Origin: JBCBAP01 sp038532435
GTDB taxonomy: Bacteria; Pseudomonadota; Alphaproteobacteria; Rhodobacterales; Rhodobacteraceae
Assembly (NCBI GenBank): GCA_038532435.1
Contig: JBCBAP010000106.1
Coordinates: 1 to 7,828 of the forward strand
Reading direction: 5' to 3'
DNA length: 7,828 nucleotides
The translations under genes and the position numbers were made by a program. Below, in pieces: positions 1 to 5,582 of this stretch; positions within the stretch are counted from its first letter, which is position 1, and every line of letters begins with the position of its first letter. The notes under the pieces were generated by a model that saw only the letters and a program-made list of their open reading frames with translations, was not told the DNA's origin and searched no databases.

Positions 1-1086
1 ACCGACATGCACACCCATCTCGACAAGGGGCATATCTGGGCGCGCAGCCCGAACCCGGACGGGACCTTCGGCGGCGCGCTGGAAACCGTCGCCGCGGACC
101 GCAGCGCGCGCTGGACGGCGGAGGATGTGCGGGCCCGCATGGATTTCGCCCTGCGCTGCGCCCACACCCACGGCACGCGGGCGATCCGCACCCACCTCGA
201 TTCGATACCACCCCAGGACGGGATCTCCTGGCCCGTCTTCCGTGAGGTCCGGGAGGAATGGCGCGGGCGCATCGACCTTCAGGCAGCCTGCCTAGTGGGC
301 ATCGATCATGTGAGCGTCGACGGTCCCTACCGCGCAACGGCGGACATCGTCGCCGACAGCGGCGGCGTACTGGGAGCCGTCGCCTACCCGGTGCCGGACC
401 TTGAAGCCAGGCTCGACGCGGTCTTCACGCTCGCAGCCGAACGCGGCCTTGCAGTGGATTTCCACGCGGACGAAACGCAGGACCCGGACAGCGATTGCCT
501 CCACCAGATCGCGGAGGCAAAGCTGCGGCACCGGTTCGACGCGTCCGTCGTCGTCGGCCATTGCTGCTCTCTCGCCCGCCAGCCGGATGCGCGCGCGGAC
601 CGGACGCTCGACCTCGTGGCAGAGGCGGGTCTCCACATCGTCAGCCTGCCGATGTGCAACCTCTACCTGCAGGACCGTCACGGCTCTCGCACCCCCCGCT
701 CCCGCGGGATCACCCTGGTGCAGGAGATGCAGGCCCGCGGCATTTCCATCTCCTTCGCCTCCGACAACACCCGAGACCCGTTCTATGCATACGGCGATCT
801 CGATATGGTCGAGGTGATGCGGGAGGCCACGCGCATCGGCCATCTCGACCATGGCCGCGCGGACTGGGCAAAGGCTTTCACGACGACCCCGTCGGACGCC
901 TGCGGGTTTGCCGCAGCTGGCCTCGCTCCCGGCTCATCCGCGGACCTCATCCTTTTCCACGCCCGGTCCTGGACCGAGTTTTACGCCCGCCCCCAGTCCG
1001 ACCGCATCGTGCTCCGGGCGGGTCGTGCGATCGACCGGACCCTGCCCGACTATGCGGAGCTCGACCCCCTCATGGCGTCCGCATGA
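1..1086 (+). CDS. CodA-like amidohydrolase (cytosine deaminase family), 5' partial
   Basis: Metal-dependent hydrolase of the amidohydrolase superfamily, probably cytosolic, closest by eye to bacterial cytosine deaminase (CodA). The frame is open from base 1, so the gene starts outside the window; family length (about 410-430 aa) suggests roughly 60 residues are missing. Counting from the Met codon at 7, the expected ligands are all visible: HTH at 2-4 (HxH of strand 1), FHADET at 152-157 (H153 and the catalytic Glu E156), GHC with H185, and ASDN with metal/catalytic D253. The stretch DNTRDPFYAYGDLDM matches the DDVFDPWYPLG region of E. coli CodA in layout. A Gln corresponding to CodA Q156 is not apparent (LVGIDH lies in that region), and CodA D314 aligns with N254, so the substrate may not be cytosine. 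It is the first visible gene of a plus-strand run that continues with a flavoprotein oxidase after 160 nt. The family call is secure; the substrate is unknown. Confidence 0.85.
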   Translation, partial: TDMHTHLDKGHIWARSPNPDGTFGGALETVAADRSARWTAEDVRARMDFALRCAHTHGTRAIRTHLDSIPPQDGISWPVFREVREEWRGRIDLQAACLVGIDHVSVDGPYRATADIVADSGGVLGAVAYPVPDLEARLDAVFTLAAERGLAVDFHADETQDPDSDCLHQIAEAKLRHRFDASVVVGHCCSLARQPDARADRTLDLVAEAGLHIVSLPMCNLYLQDRHGSRTPRSRGITLVQEMQARGISISFASDNTRDPFYAYGDLDMVEVMREATRIGHLDHGRADWAKAFTTTPSDACGFAAAGLAPGSSADLILFHARSWTEFYARPQSDRIVLRAGRAIDRTLPDYAELDPLMASA

Positions 1087-1124
1087 CGCGCTTCTGCCCC
1101 GCAGTGCCGCACTACCCGGCCCTC

Positions 1125-1156
1125 TTCTTCTGGCCCCAAATATCCTCGCCGAAGGC
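1125..1156 (+). repeat. Solo copy of the TTCTTCTGGC...AAATATCC intergenic element
   Basis: This 32-nt stretch matches the reverse complement of 2672-2703 at 27 of 32 positions by eye: it shares TTCTTCTGGC, then AAATATCC, then CGCCG and AGGC, with five substitutions. It lies 38 nt after the amidohydrolase stop and has no partner arm nearby, unlike the paired copies downstream of the next gene. I recall very similar sequences recurring between genes in Rhodobacteraceae genomes, but that is memory and not checked here. Function is unknown. Confidence 0.6.
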
Positions 1157-1237
1157 ACTCGACCTCGCCATCAAGCTCCCCCCTCCGCCATCCAGGCACC
1201 CCCGCCGGAGGCTCCCCTTCCCGTCCCACGCGCCAAC

Positions 1238-1241
1238 GGAG
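1238..1241 (+). promoter_or_regulatory. Ribosome binding site of the FAD oxidoreductase
   Basis: GGAG lies 5 nt before the ATG at 1247. It decides the start: the reading frame is open much further upstream (to a Met at 851), but those codons overlap the amidohydrolase gene and cross the repeat. An in-frame GTG at 1241 overlaps this site and is therefore less likely. Confidence 0.7.
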
Positions 1242-1246
1242 TGACC

Positions 1247-2647
1247 ATGCAACCCAATGTTCAAGCCGCCCGCGACGCCCTTGCCCATCTCGATATCGAC
1301 GAGAACCCGGCAAGCCTGAAGGCGAAGTCCCGCGACTTCTTCTGGTACTCCCCCGTTCTCAAGGCACGGATGGACCACCTGCAGGGCGACTTCGTCGTGG
1401 CCCCGCGGACGGAGGCGGAGGTGATCGAGGTGCTGCGCACCTGCTACGCCCACGATGTTCCCGTCACCACACGGGGTGCAGGCACCGGGAATTACGGCCA
1501 GGCCATGCCGCTCGCGGGTGGCTGCATCCTGCACACGCGCAACCTTGCCAAGGTGAAGGAGGTGCATCCCGGCCGGGTCATCGTCGAACCGGGTTGCCTG
1601 CTGAAGGACCTCGACGCGGAGTGTATCAACCGCTCGGCCCAGGAGATCCGCATGTTCTCCTCCACCTGGGCGACGGCGACCATCGGCGGCTTCATCGCTG
1701 GCGGCTCAGGCGGCGTGGGCTCCTGCACCTGGGGCAGCCTGCGCGACCTCGGCAACATCATCCGCCTGCGGGTCGTGACCATGGAGGCGGAACCGCGGGT
1801 GCTCGAATTCCGCGGCGAGGAGCTTGCCCGCGTCTCCCATGCTTACGGCACCAACGGGATTATTACCGAGGTGGAGATACCGCTCGCCCCGCACTATAAA
1901 TGGGTCGAGATGTTCGTCGCCTTCCGGGACTTTATGGAGGCGGCAACATACGCAGCCGACCTCGCGGCAGAAGATGGCATCCTCATCAAGCTGGCAACAC
2001 CGTTCGAAGCCCCCATCCCGTTCGACTATTTCCAGCGCGTGAAACCCCACATCGATCGGGACACACACCTCGTCGCCCTCATGGTCGCACCTCACTCCAT
2101 GGACGGGTTCGAGACCTTCACCGCCCGTCGGCAGGACGCGGAGATCATCTACCGCTCCGACACGCCGACCTGGGAAAAGGGACCGGGCCCGGTTTTCGAA
2201 TATGGCTGGAACCACACGACGCTGCGCGCGCTCAAGGTCGACCCGACGATCACCTATCTGCAGGTCCGCTACGGCGCGCCGGATCACCTCGAAAAGGTTG
2301 CCCAGGTCCGTGACACGTTTGGCGCGGAGGTGCTCCAACATCTCGAAGTGCTCAAGGAGGGCGGCAAGGTCATGTTCGCGGGCCTGCCAATCGTGAAATT
2401 CTCCACTGAAGAAAGGCTCGACGAGATCGTCCGTCTTCATGAGGAGATGGGGTGCATGATCTTCAATCCCCACCGCTACACGCTCGAGGAAGGGGGACGG
2501 CAGACCGTCGATGACCGCCAACTCGCCTTCAAGCGGGAAGCGGACCCGAAGGGACTTCTCAATCCGGGCAAGATGATCGCCTGGGATGACCCGGACTGGG
2601 ACTTCAGCCGCATGTACAGCTACCCCAAGATGAGGGCGGCGGAATGA
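1247..2647 (+). CDS. FAD-linked oxidoreductase (VAO/PCMH-type FAD-binding fold)
   Basis: A 466-residue soluble flavoprotein of the vanillyl-alcohol-oxidase/GlcD-like superfamily, which oxidises alcohols, amines, hydroxy acids or ring C-H groups using FAD. The FAD-binding domain spans about residues 45-215: VAPRTEAEVIEVL (51-63) is the usual entry strand and helix, TRGAGTGNYGQ (75-85) the pyrophosphate loop, and ATIGGFIAGGSGGVGS (144-159) the second glycine-rich loop, ending with HAYGTNGIITEVEIPL. Residues 220-430 form the substrate/cap domain. The C-terminal DPKGLLNPGKM (433-443) is a hallmark of FAD-linked oxidases. The loop reads GTGNYGQ where covalent family members often have a GGHS-type His, so FAD is probably non-covalently bound. 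Start chosen from GGAG at 1238 and family fit. It lies downstream of the CodA-like gene and upstream of two flavin-type quinone reductases, which could take or supply electrons in the same pathway. Substrate unknown. Confidence 0.88.
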   Translation: MQPNVQAARDALAHLDIDENPASLKAKSRDFFWYSPVLKARMDHLQGDFVVAPRTEAEVIEVLRTCYAHDVPVTTRGAGTGNYGQAMPLAGGCILHTRNLAKVKEVHPGRVIVEPGCLLKDLDAECINRSAQEIRMFSSTWATATIGGFIAGGSGGVGSCTWGSLRDLGNIIRLRVVTMEAEPRVLEFRGEELARVSHAYGTNGIITEVEIPLAPHYKWVEMFVAFRDFMEAATYAADLAAEDGILIKLATPFEAPIPFDYFQRVKPHIDRDTHLVALMVAPHSMDGFETFTARRQDAEIIYRSDTPTWEKGPGPVFEYGWNHTTLRALKVDPTITYLQVRYGAPDHLEKVAQVRDTFGAEVLQHLEVLKEGGKVMFAGLPIVKFSTEERLDEIVRLHEEMGCMIFNPHRYTLEEGGRQTVDDRQLAFKREADPKGLLNPGKMIAWDDPDWDFSRMYSYPKMRAAE

Positions 2648-2679
2648 GACGTTCGGCCAAAAGAGTGTCCGGCCTCCGG

Positions 2680-2735
2680 CGGGGATATTTCCAGCCAGAA
2701 GAAAAGGCCGCTTCTTTTGGCTGGAAATATCCCCG
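2680..2735 (+). repeat. Inverted pair of the intergenic element; 24-bp hairpin
   Basis: Two copies of the element face each other. The left arm starts GGGGATATTTCCAGCC (2681-2696) and is exactly complementary to 2719-2734. Pairing extends through AGAAGAA (2697-2703) with one G-U wobble and adds C2680-G2735, giving 24 bp around the 8-nt loop AAGGCCGC (2704-2711). The G-U pair makes the plus-strand RNA hairpin slightly better than the minus-strand one, where that position would be A-C. The element extends left to about 2671 (CCTCCGGC flank shared with the solo copy at 1125-1156). It starts 33 nt after the flavoprotein stop. There is no following U-run, so it is not a classical intrinsic terminator; it could protect the upstream mRNA's 3' end, weaken downstream expression, or be a mobile repeat. 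Confidence 0.75.
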
Positions 2736-2740
2736 GGAGC

Positions 2741-2760
2741 GCGAGGGGCTGGCCCCTCGC
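2741..2760 (+). terminator. GC hairpin, 8-bp stem with CTGG loop, upstream of the first NQO-like gene
   Basis: GCGAGGGG (2741-2748) pairs perfectly with CCCCTCGC (2753-2760) around the loop CTGG. It follows the larger inverted repeat by 5 nt and ends 15 nt before the ATG at 2776. The next bases (TCCGCTGTTTGACCC) have no U-tract, so intrinsic termination would be weak. It may instead act as an mRNA structure or partly shield the poorly marked ribosome binding region of the next gene. Confidence 0.35.
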
Positions 2761-2775
2761 TCCGCTGTTTGACCC

Positions 2776-3357
2776 ATGCGGGCCATGGTCGTCTTTTCGC
2801 ACCCGGTGCCCGAGAGCTTCTCTGCCGCATTGCACCAAAAAGTGGTCAAGACCCTCTCTGCGCGGGGCTGGGAGGTTGACGATTGTGACCTGTATGCGGA
2901 GGGGTTTGATCCGGTGTTAAGCTGCGTGGAGCGACGGGGATACCATGACGTTGGCCCGAACCTGGATCCGGTCGCACCGTATGTTGAGCGGTTGCGTGCA
3001 GCGCAGGCGCTGGTCTTTGTGTTTCCTGTATGGAACTTCGGCTATCCTGCTATGCTCAAAGGATTTTTTGATCGATGTTTCCTGCCCGGAGTGTCGTTTG
3101 AGTTGGTCAACGGAAAGGTTGCTCCCGCCCTGACCCACATCACCCGGCTTGCCGCGGTGACGACCTATGGCGGTACCCGGCTGAGAGCCGTGATGGCCGG
3201 AGATCCCCCACGTCATGTTGTGAAGCGGGCGGTACGATTCGTTGTTAATCGCAACGCAAAAATGAAGTACCTTGCACTCTATGATATGAACCGCGCCGAG
3301 GAGGCGAAGCGGGCGGCATTCCTCGCCCGCGTCGGAGCGGAAATGGAGCGTTTGTAG
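2776..3357 (+). CDS. Flavodoxin-fold NAD(P)H:quinone oxidoreductase-like protein, copy 1
   Basis: A 193-residue member of the Flavodoxin_2 family (NQO1/KefF/MdaB-like), which uses FMN or FAD and NAD(P)H for two-electron reduction of quinones or other acceptors in the cytosol. Visible marks are the N-terminal strand and flavin phosphate loop MRAMVVFSHP...SF (1-15), DLYAEGFDP (38-46), the flavin-contact segment FPVWNFGYPAMLKGFFDR (83-100) and THITRLAAVTTYGG (120-133). The start is set by alignment with the next gene, which also begins MRA; no good Shine-Dalgarno sequence is visible and a hairpin lies just upstream. It is about 45% identical by eye to its neighbour. Base composition is odd: GC in 60-nt blocks is 58% (2881), 52% (3001), 47% (3061) and 45% (3241), against 75% at 3661 in the paralogue, with codons such as TTA, TTT and AAA. 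This suggests separate acquisition and not recent tandem duplication. Confidence 0.85.
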   Translation: MRAMVVFSHPVPESFSAALHQKVVKTLSARGWEVDDCDLYAEGFDPVLSCVERRGYHDVGPNLDPVAPYVERLRAAQALVFVFPVWNFGYPAMLKGFFDRCFLPGVSFELVNGKVAPALTHITRLAAVTTYGGTRLRAVMAGDPPRHVVKRAVRFVVNRNAKMKYLALYDMNRAEEAKRAAFLARVGAEMERL

Positions 3358-3358
3358 G

Positions 3359-3988
3359 ATGCGTGCTCTGATCGTCTATTCCCACCCGAAGGAGGGCAGC
3401 TTCAACGCCGCTGTTCGCGATCTGGTGGTTGCCAAGCTTCACAATGCCGGTGCGGAGGTTGAAGTGATCGACCTCTATGCCGAAGGGTTCGACCCGACCC
3501 TCACGGGCGATGAGTTGGACATCTACCTCGACACGGAGGCGAACATCCGTCCGGTGCAGCGTCATGTGGAGGCCCTGCACCGCTGTGACACGCTGATCTT
3601 CGTCTATCCCACCTGGTGGTACGGACTGCCCGCGATGCTCAAGGGCTGGCTCGACCGGGTGATGGTGCCGGGGGTGGCGTTCACCATGCCGGAGGGCGGG
3701 GACATCGGGCCGGGGCTGACCCACATCACCCGACTTGGCGTGTTCACCACCTGCGGGGCGAGCCGCTGGCTGACCTGGACGATCGGTGCCCCGGGCCGGC
3801 GGACCCTGCTTCGGGGTGTCCGGCTTCTGTGTTCGAAGCGGGTCAGGACCGCCTTCGCCGCGCACTACCTGATGGACAGCTCCACCCCCGAGACGCGGGC
3901 CGCCCATCTTGCCCGTCTCGACAAGGCCATGAACCGGTTCATCGGCGCACCCGTCCGCAGTGCCGCCGTCGAGCGCGCGCCCGCATGA
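3359..3988 (+). CDS. Flavodoxin-fold NAD(P)H:quinone oxidoreductase-like protein, copy 2
   Basis: A 209-residue Flavodoxin_2 family protein, expected to be a cytosolic flavin-dependent NAD(P)H reductase. It carries MRALIVYSHP...SF (1-15), DLYAEGFDP (38-46), the canonical flavin/substrate segment YPTWWYGLPAMLKGWLDR (83-100) and THITRLGVFTTCG (121-133). The WWYG form is closer to NQO/KefF proteins than the WNFG of copy 1. The start codon lies 1 nt after the stop of copy 1, with GGAG at 3345-3348 inside that gene, so the two are very likely co-transcribed and perhaps form a heteromer or act in sequence. Its stop overlaps the next start as ATGA (3985-3988), which points to translational coupling with the Fe(II) oxygenase. 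GC and codon use match the GC-rich surroundings. The tail after about residue 195 is absent from copy 1. The electron acceptor is unknown. Confidence 0.88.
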   Translation: MRALIVYSHPKEGSFNAAVRDLVVAKLHNAGAEVEVIDLYAEGFDPTLTGDELDIYLDTEANIRPVQRHVEALHRCDTLIFVYPTWWYGLPAMLKGWLDRVMVPGVAFTMPEGGDIGPGLTHITRLGVFTTCGASRWLTWTIGAPGRRTLLRGVRLLCSKRVRTAFAAHYLMDSSTPETRAAHLARLDKAMNRFIGAPVRSAAVERAPA

Positions 3989-4890
3989 TCCCGCTCCTCG
4001 ACTACGCGGAGTTTGTCGAGGGGGATGCCGAACGGTTTGTGAGAAACTTCAGCCAAGCCGCGCGGGAAACAGGTTTTTTCCTGTTGTGCAATCATGGGAT
4101 CGGACCGGCGGTCCGGACAGAGGTCTTCGCCCAAGCCGAGGCGCTTTTCGCTTTGCCGCAGGAGGAGAAGGCCCGCATTTCGATCGCCATGTCGTCCCAC
4201 AACCGCGGCTATGTGGATCTGGGGGAGGAACGTCTCGACGGGGCCCGCGCGGACCGGAAGGAGGCGTTCAACATCGGCCTCGACCTGCCCGCCGACGATC
4301 CACGGGTGGCGGGGGGCGAGCCCTTTCGCGGGGTCAATCTCTGGCCCGACCTGCCCGGATTTCGCGAGAGCATGCTGACCTACTTCGAAGCGATCTGGAG
4401 CCTTGGCGTGGATCTGCACCGGGCGGTGGCACGGGATCTCGGGCAGCCCGAGGATGTCTTCGCCCCGCATTTCACTGCCCCCATGGCCACGCTGAGGCTC
4501 CTGCACTATCCCGCATCCGGTCCCGGCGAGATCGGTGCGGGAACCCATACGGACTACGGGGCGCTGACGCTCCTTGCCACCGACCATGTTTCGGGGCTGC
4601 AGGTGCGCACACGGTCCGGGGAGTGGATCGATGTGCCCCGCTCCGATGGCGCGCTTGTCGTGAACATCGGGGATTGTCTGATGCGTTGGACGAACGACAT
4701 CTATGTCTCGACCCCGCACCGGGTCCTTCCACCCAAAGAGGAGCGCTACTCGGTCGCCTTCTTCCTCGATCCCAATCCGGACGCGGTGATCTCTGCCCTG
4801 CCGGGCACGGGTGCCGCGAAGTATCCGGATGTGACGGGGGCGGACTATCTCACCTCCCGCCTGAACGCCACCTATGCGGAACGTGCGTGA
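3985..4890 (+). CDS. Isopenicillin-N-synthase-like Fe(II)/2-oxoglutarate-type oxygenase
   Basis: A 301-residue cytosolic non-haem iron oxygenase of the IPNS/2OG-FeII_Oxy family, double-stranded beta-helix fold. The N-terminal DIOX_N part shows RETGFFLLCNHGI (27-39) and NRGY (73-76). The iron ligands are visible as HTD (H188, D190, in AGTHTDYGALTLLATD) and H245 in STPHRV. RYS (R254, S256) is the RxS motif that binds the 2-oxoglutarate carboxylate, so 2OG-dependent hydroxylation or oxidation is more likely than true penicillin-ring formation. The start is the ATG of the ATGA overlap with copy 2; the frame is open upstream to 3616, but that part is antiphase to the reductase gene and lacks family similarity. 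In bacteria such proteins often carry out hydroxylation in small-molecule catabolism. Its 3' end overlaps the opposing GNAT gene by 19 nt. Confidence 0.9.
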   Translation: MIPLLDYAEFVEGDAERFVRNFSQAARETGFFLLCNHGIGPAVRTEVFAQAEALFALPQEEKARISIAMSSHNRGYVDLGEERLDGARADRKEAFNIGLDLPADDPRVAGGEPFRGVNLWPDLPGFRESMLTYFEAIWSLGVDLHRAVARDLGQPEDVFAPHFTAPMATLRLLHYPASGPGEIGAGTHTDYGALTLLATDHVSGLQVRTRSGEWIDVPRSDGALVVNIGDCLMRWTNDIYVSTPHRVLPPKEERYSVAFFLDPNPDAVISALPGTGAAKYPDVTGADYLTSRLNATYAERA

Positions 4891-5486
4891 CCGTCACCGC
4901 GCTTGAGAAATCCGGCGAGGTTGGCGCGCACGCTCGGCCATTCACGATCGAGGATCGAATAGCAGACCGTATCCCGCACCCGCCCGTCCGGCATGATCGC
5001 GTCCTGGCGCAGGATGCCGTCCCGCTGAGCACCCAGCCGTTCGATGGCGCGTTGCGATGTGCGGTTGAACCGGTCCGTGCGCAGCTCGACCTTGATGCAG
5101 CCCATAAGGTCGAACGCGTGGGTGAGAAGCAACAGCTTGGTCTCCGTGTTGAGGCCGGTGCGCTGGCAGGAGGCCGCATAGAACGTGTTTCCGATCTCGA
5201 GCCGCCGGTTCTCCGGGCTCATGCGCATGTAGCGGGTGGAGCCAACGAGCCGCCCATCCGTCAGACGGATGACCGCAAAGACCTGCTCCTCCCCCGCGGC
5301 CATGGTGCGCGCGACCCGCGCCATGTAGACGTCGACCTCGTCCGGGCCGGGAACCGCGGTGTAGAAGAGCTCGTTAAGCGCCCCGTCGGCCGCCGCCGCG
5401 ACGACCGCATCCGCGTCGGTCTGTTCCATCGGGCGCAAGAGGACCTGTGCGCCGCGCAGGGTCGGGGTCGTCATCCAGGCCGTCAT
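4872..5486 (-). CDS. GNAT-family N-acetyltransferase (RimJ/RimL-like)
   Basis: A 204-residue acetyl-CoA-dependent N-acetyltransferase, Acetyltransf_3 type. From the chosen start, the first strand is LRGAQVLLRPMEQTDADAVV (10-29), the central strand segment LVGSTRYMRM (80-89), the family block RRLEIGNTFYAASCQRTGLN (94-113) contains the acetyl-CoA pyrophosphate loop, and NRTSQRAIERLGA (141-153) is the C-terminal CoA-side helix typical of RimJ/L proteins. ATG at 5486 is chosen because AAGGAGG lies 7 nt upstream; a Met 20 codons earlier (5546) would put that ribosome site inside the gene. It is transcribed against the oxygenase and ends inside its last 19 nt. The substrate, whether a small amine, an antibiotic or a protein N-terminus, cannot be read from the sequence, and a link to the surrounding pathway is uncertain. 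Confidence 0.88.
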   Translation of the reverse strand: MTAWMTTPTLRGAQVLLRPMEQTDADAVVAAAADGALNELFYTAVPGPDEVDVYMARVARTMAAGEEQVFAVIRLTDGRLVGSTRYMRMSPENRRLEIGNTFYAASCQRTGLNTETKLLLLTHAFDLMGCIKVELRTDRFNRTSQRAIERLGAQRDGILRQDAIMPDGRVRDTVCYSILDREWPSVRANLAGFLKRGDGHARSA

Positions 5487-5493
5487 CACGGGC

Positions 5494-5500
5494 CCTCCTT
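5494..5500 (-). promoter_or_regulatory. Strong Shine-Dalgarno of the GNAT gene
   Basis: On the minus strand this reads AAGGAGG, 7 nt before the ATG at 5486. It is the best ribosome site in the window and fixes the start of the acetyltransferase. Confidence 0.75.
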
Positions 5501-5555
5501 CGATCGGGTTCGGGCATGAGTATGGCCCCTCGCCGTCCCGCGACAAGCGAAGTAT

Positions 5556-5567
5556 TGTAGGCCTACA
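5556..5567. promoter_or_regulatory. Perfect 12-bp palindrome TGTAGGCCTACA, candidate operator
   Basis: The palindrome sits in the 96-nt divergent region between the GNAT gene (minus) and the creatininase-family gene (plus), ending 15 nt before the latter's ATG and just before its ribosome site. TGTnnnnnnACA symmetry of this size is typical of helix-turn-helix dimer sites, for example GntR-type. On the minus strand it overlaps TACAAT, a possible -10 for the GNAT gene, but I see no matching -35. The regulator is not in the window. The repressor-site role is inference. Confidence 0.4.
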
Positions 5568-5569
5568 TC

Positions 5570-5577
5570 AAGGGGAT
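5570..5577 (+). promoter_or_regulatory. Ribosome binding site of the creatininase-family gene
   Basis: AAGGGGAT ends 5 nt before the ATG at 5583. It supports that start and shows the gene has its own translation signal after the divergent region. Confidence 0.6.
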
Positions 5578-5582
5578 AGGGC

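Larger units (their letters stand above)
1087..1246 (+). other. C-rich, G-poor intercistronic leader
   Basis: This is the 160-nt gap between the amidohydrolase stop and the flavoprotein start. Apart from the solo repeat copy at 1125-1156 it holds no convincing gene. Within 1141-1230 the plus strand has 47 C against 17 G, an imbalance typical of RNA bound by the Rho factor. It could let Rho attenuate transcription between the two genes, or it may simply be spacer. No promoter elements stand out. Confidence 0.3.

Noticed and set aside
1083..1244. A 53-codon plus-strand ORF whose ATG overlaps the amidohydrolase stop (ATGA) and whose stop lies 2 nt before the next gene
   Set aside because: It runs through the dispersed repeat (LFFWPQISSP is the translated repeat) and a proline-rich low-complexity stretch. 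It has no recognisable domain and no ribosome site beyond possible coupling, so it is probably chance.
851..1246. N-terminal extension of the FAD oxidoreductase frame
   Set aside because: It overlaps the amidohydrolase gene in another frame, encodes Pro/Arg-rich sequence unlike the family, and a good GGAG lies before the ATG at 1247.
1706..2830. Long minus-strand ORF of 374 codons
   Set aside because: It is antisense to the FAD oxidoreductase, which has clear FAD motifs. Long antisense frames are common in GC-rich DNA, and no domain is visible in this one.
3616..3984. Upstream extension of the oxygenase frame
   Set aside because: It lies inside the second flavin reductase in another frame and lacks any family similarity. 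The ATG at 3985 fits the DIOX N-terminus and the ATGA overlap.
3245..4719. Minus-strand ORFs at 3245-3907 and 3865-4719
   Set aside because: They are antisense shadows of the flavin reductase and oxygenase genes, with biased composition and no recognisable motifs.
5487..5546. Longer GNAT start at 5546
   Set aside because: The extra 20 residues are not family-like, and the strong AAGGAGG at 5494-5500 would then lie inside the coding region.
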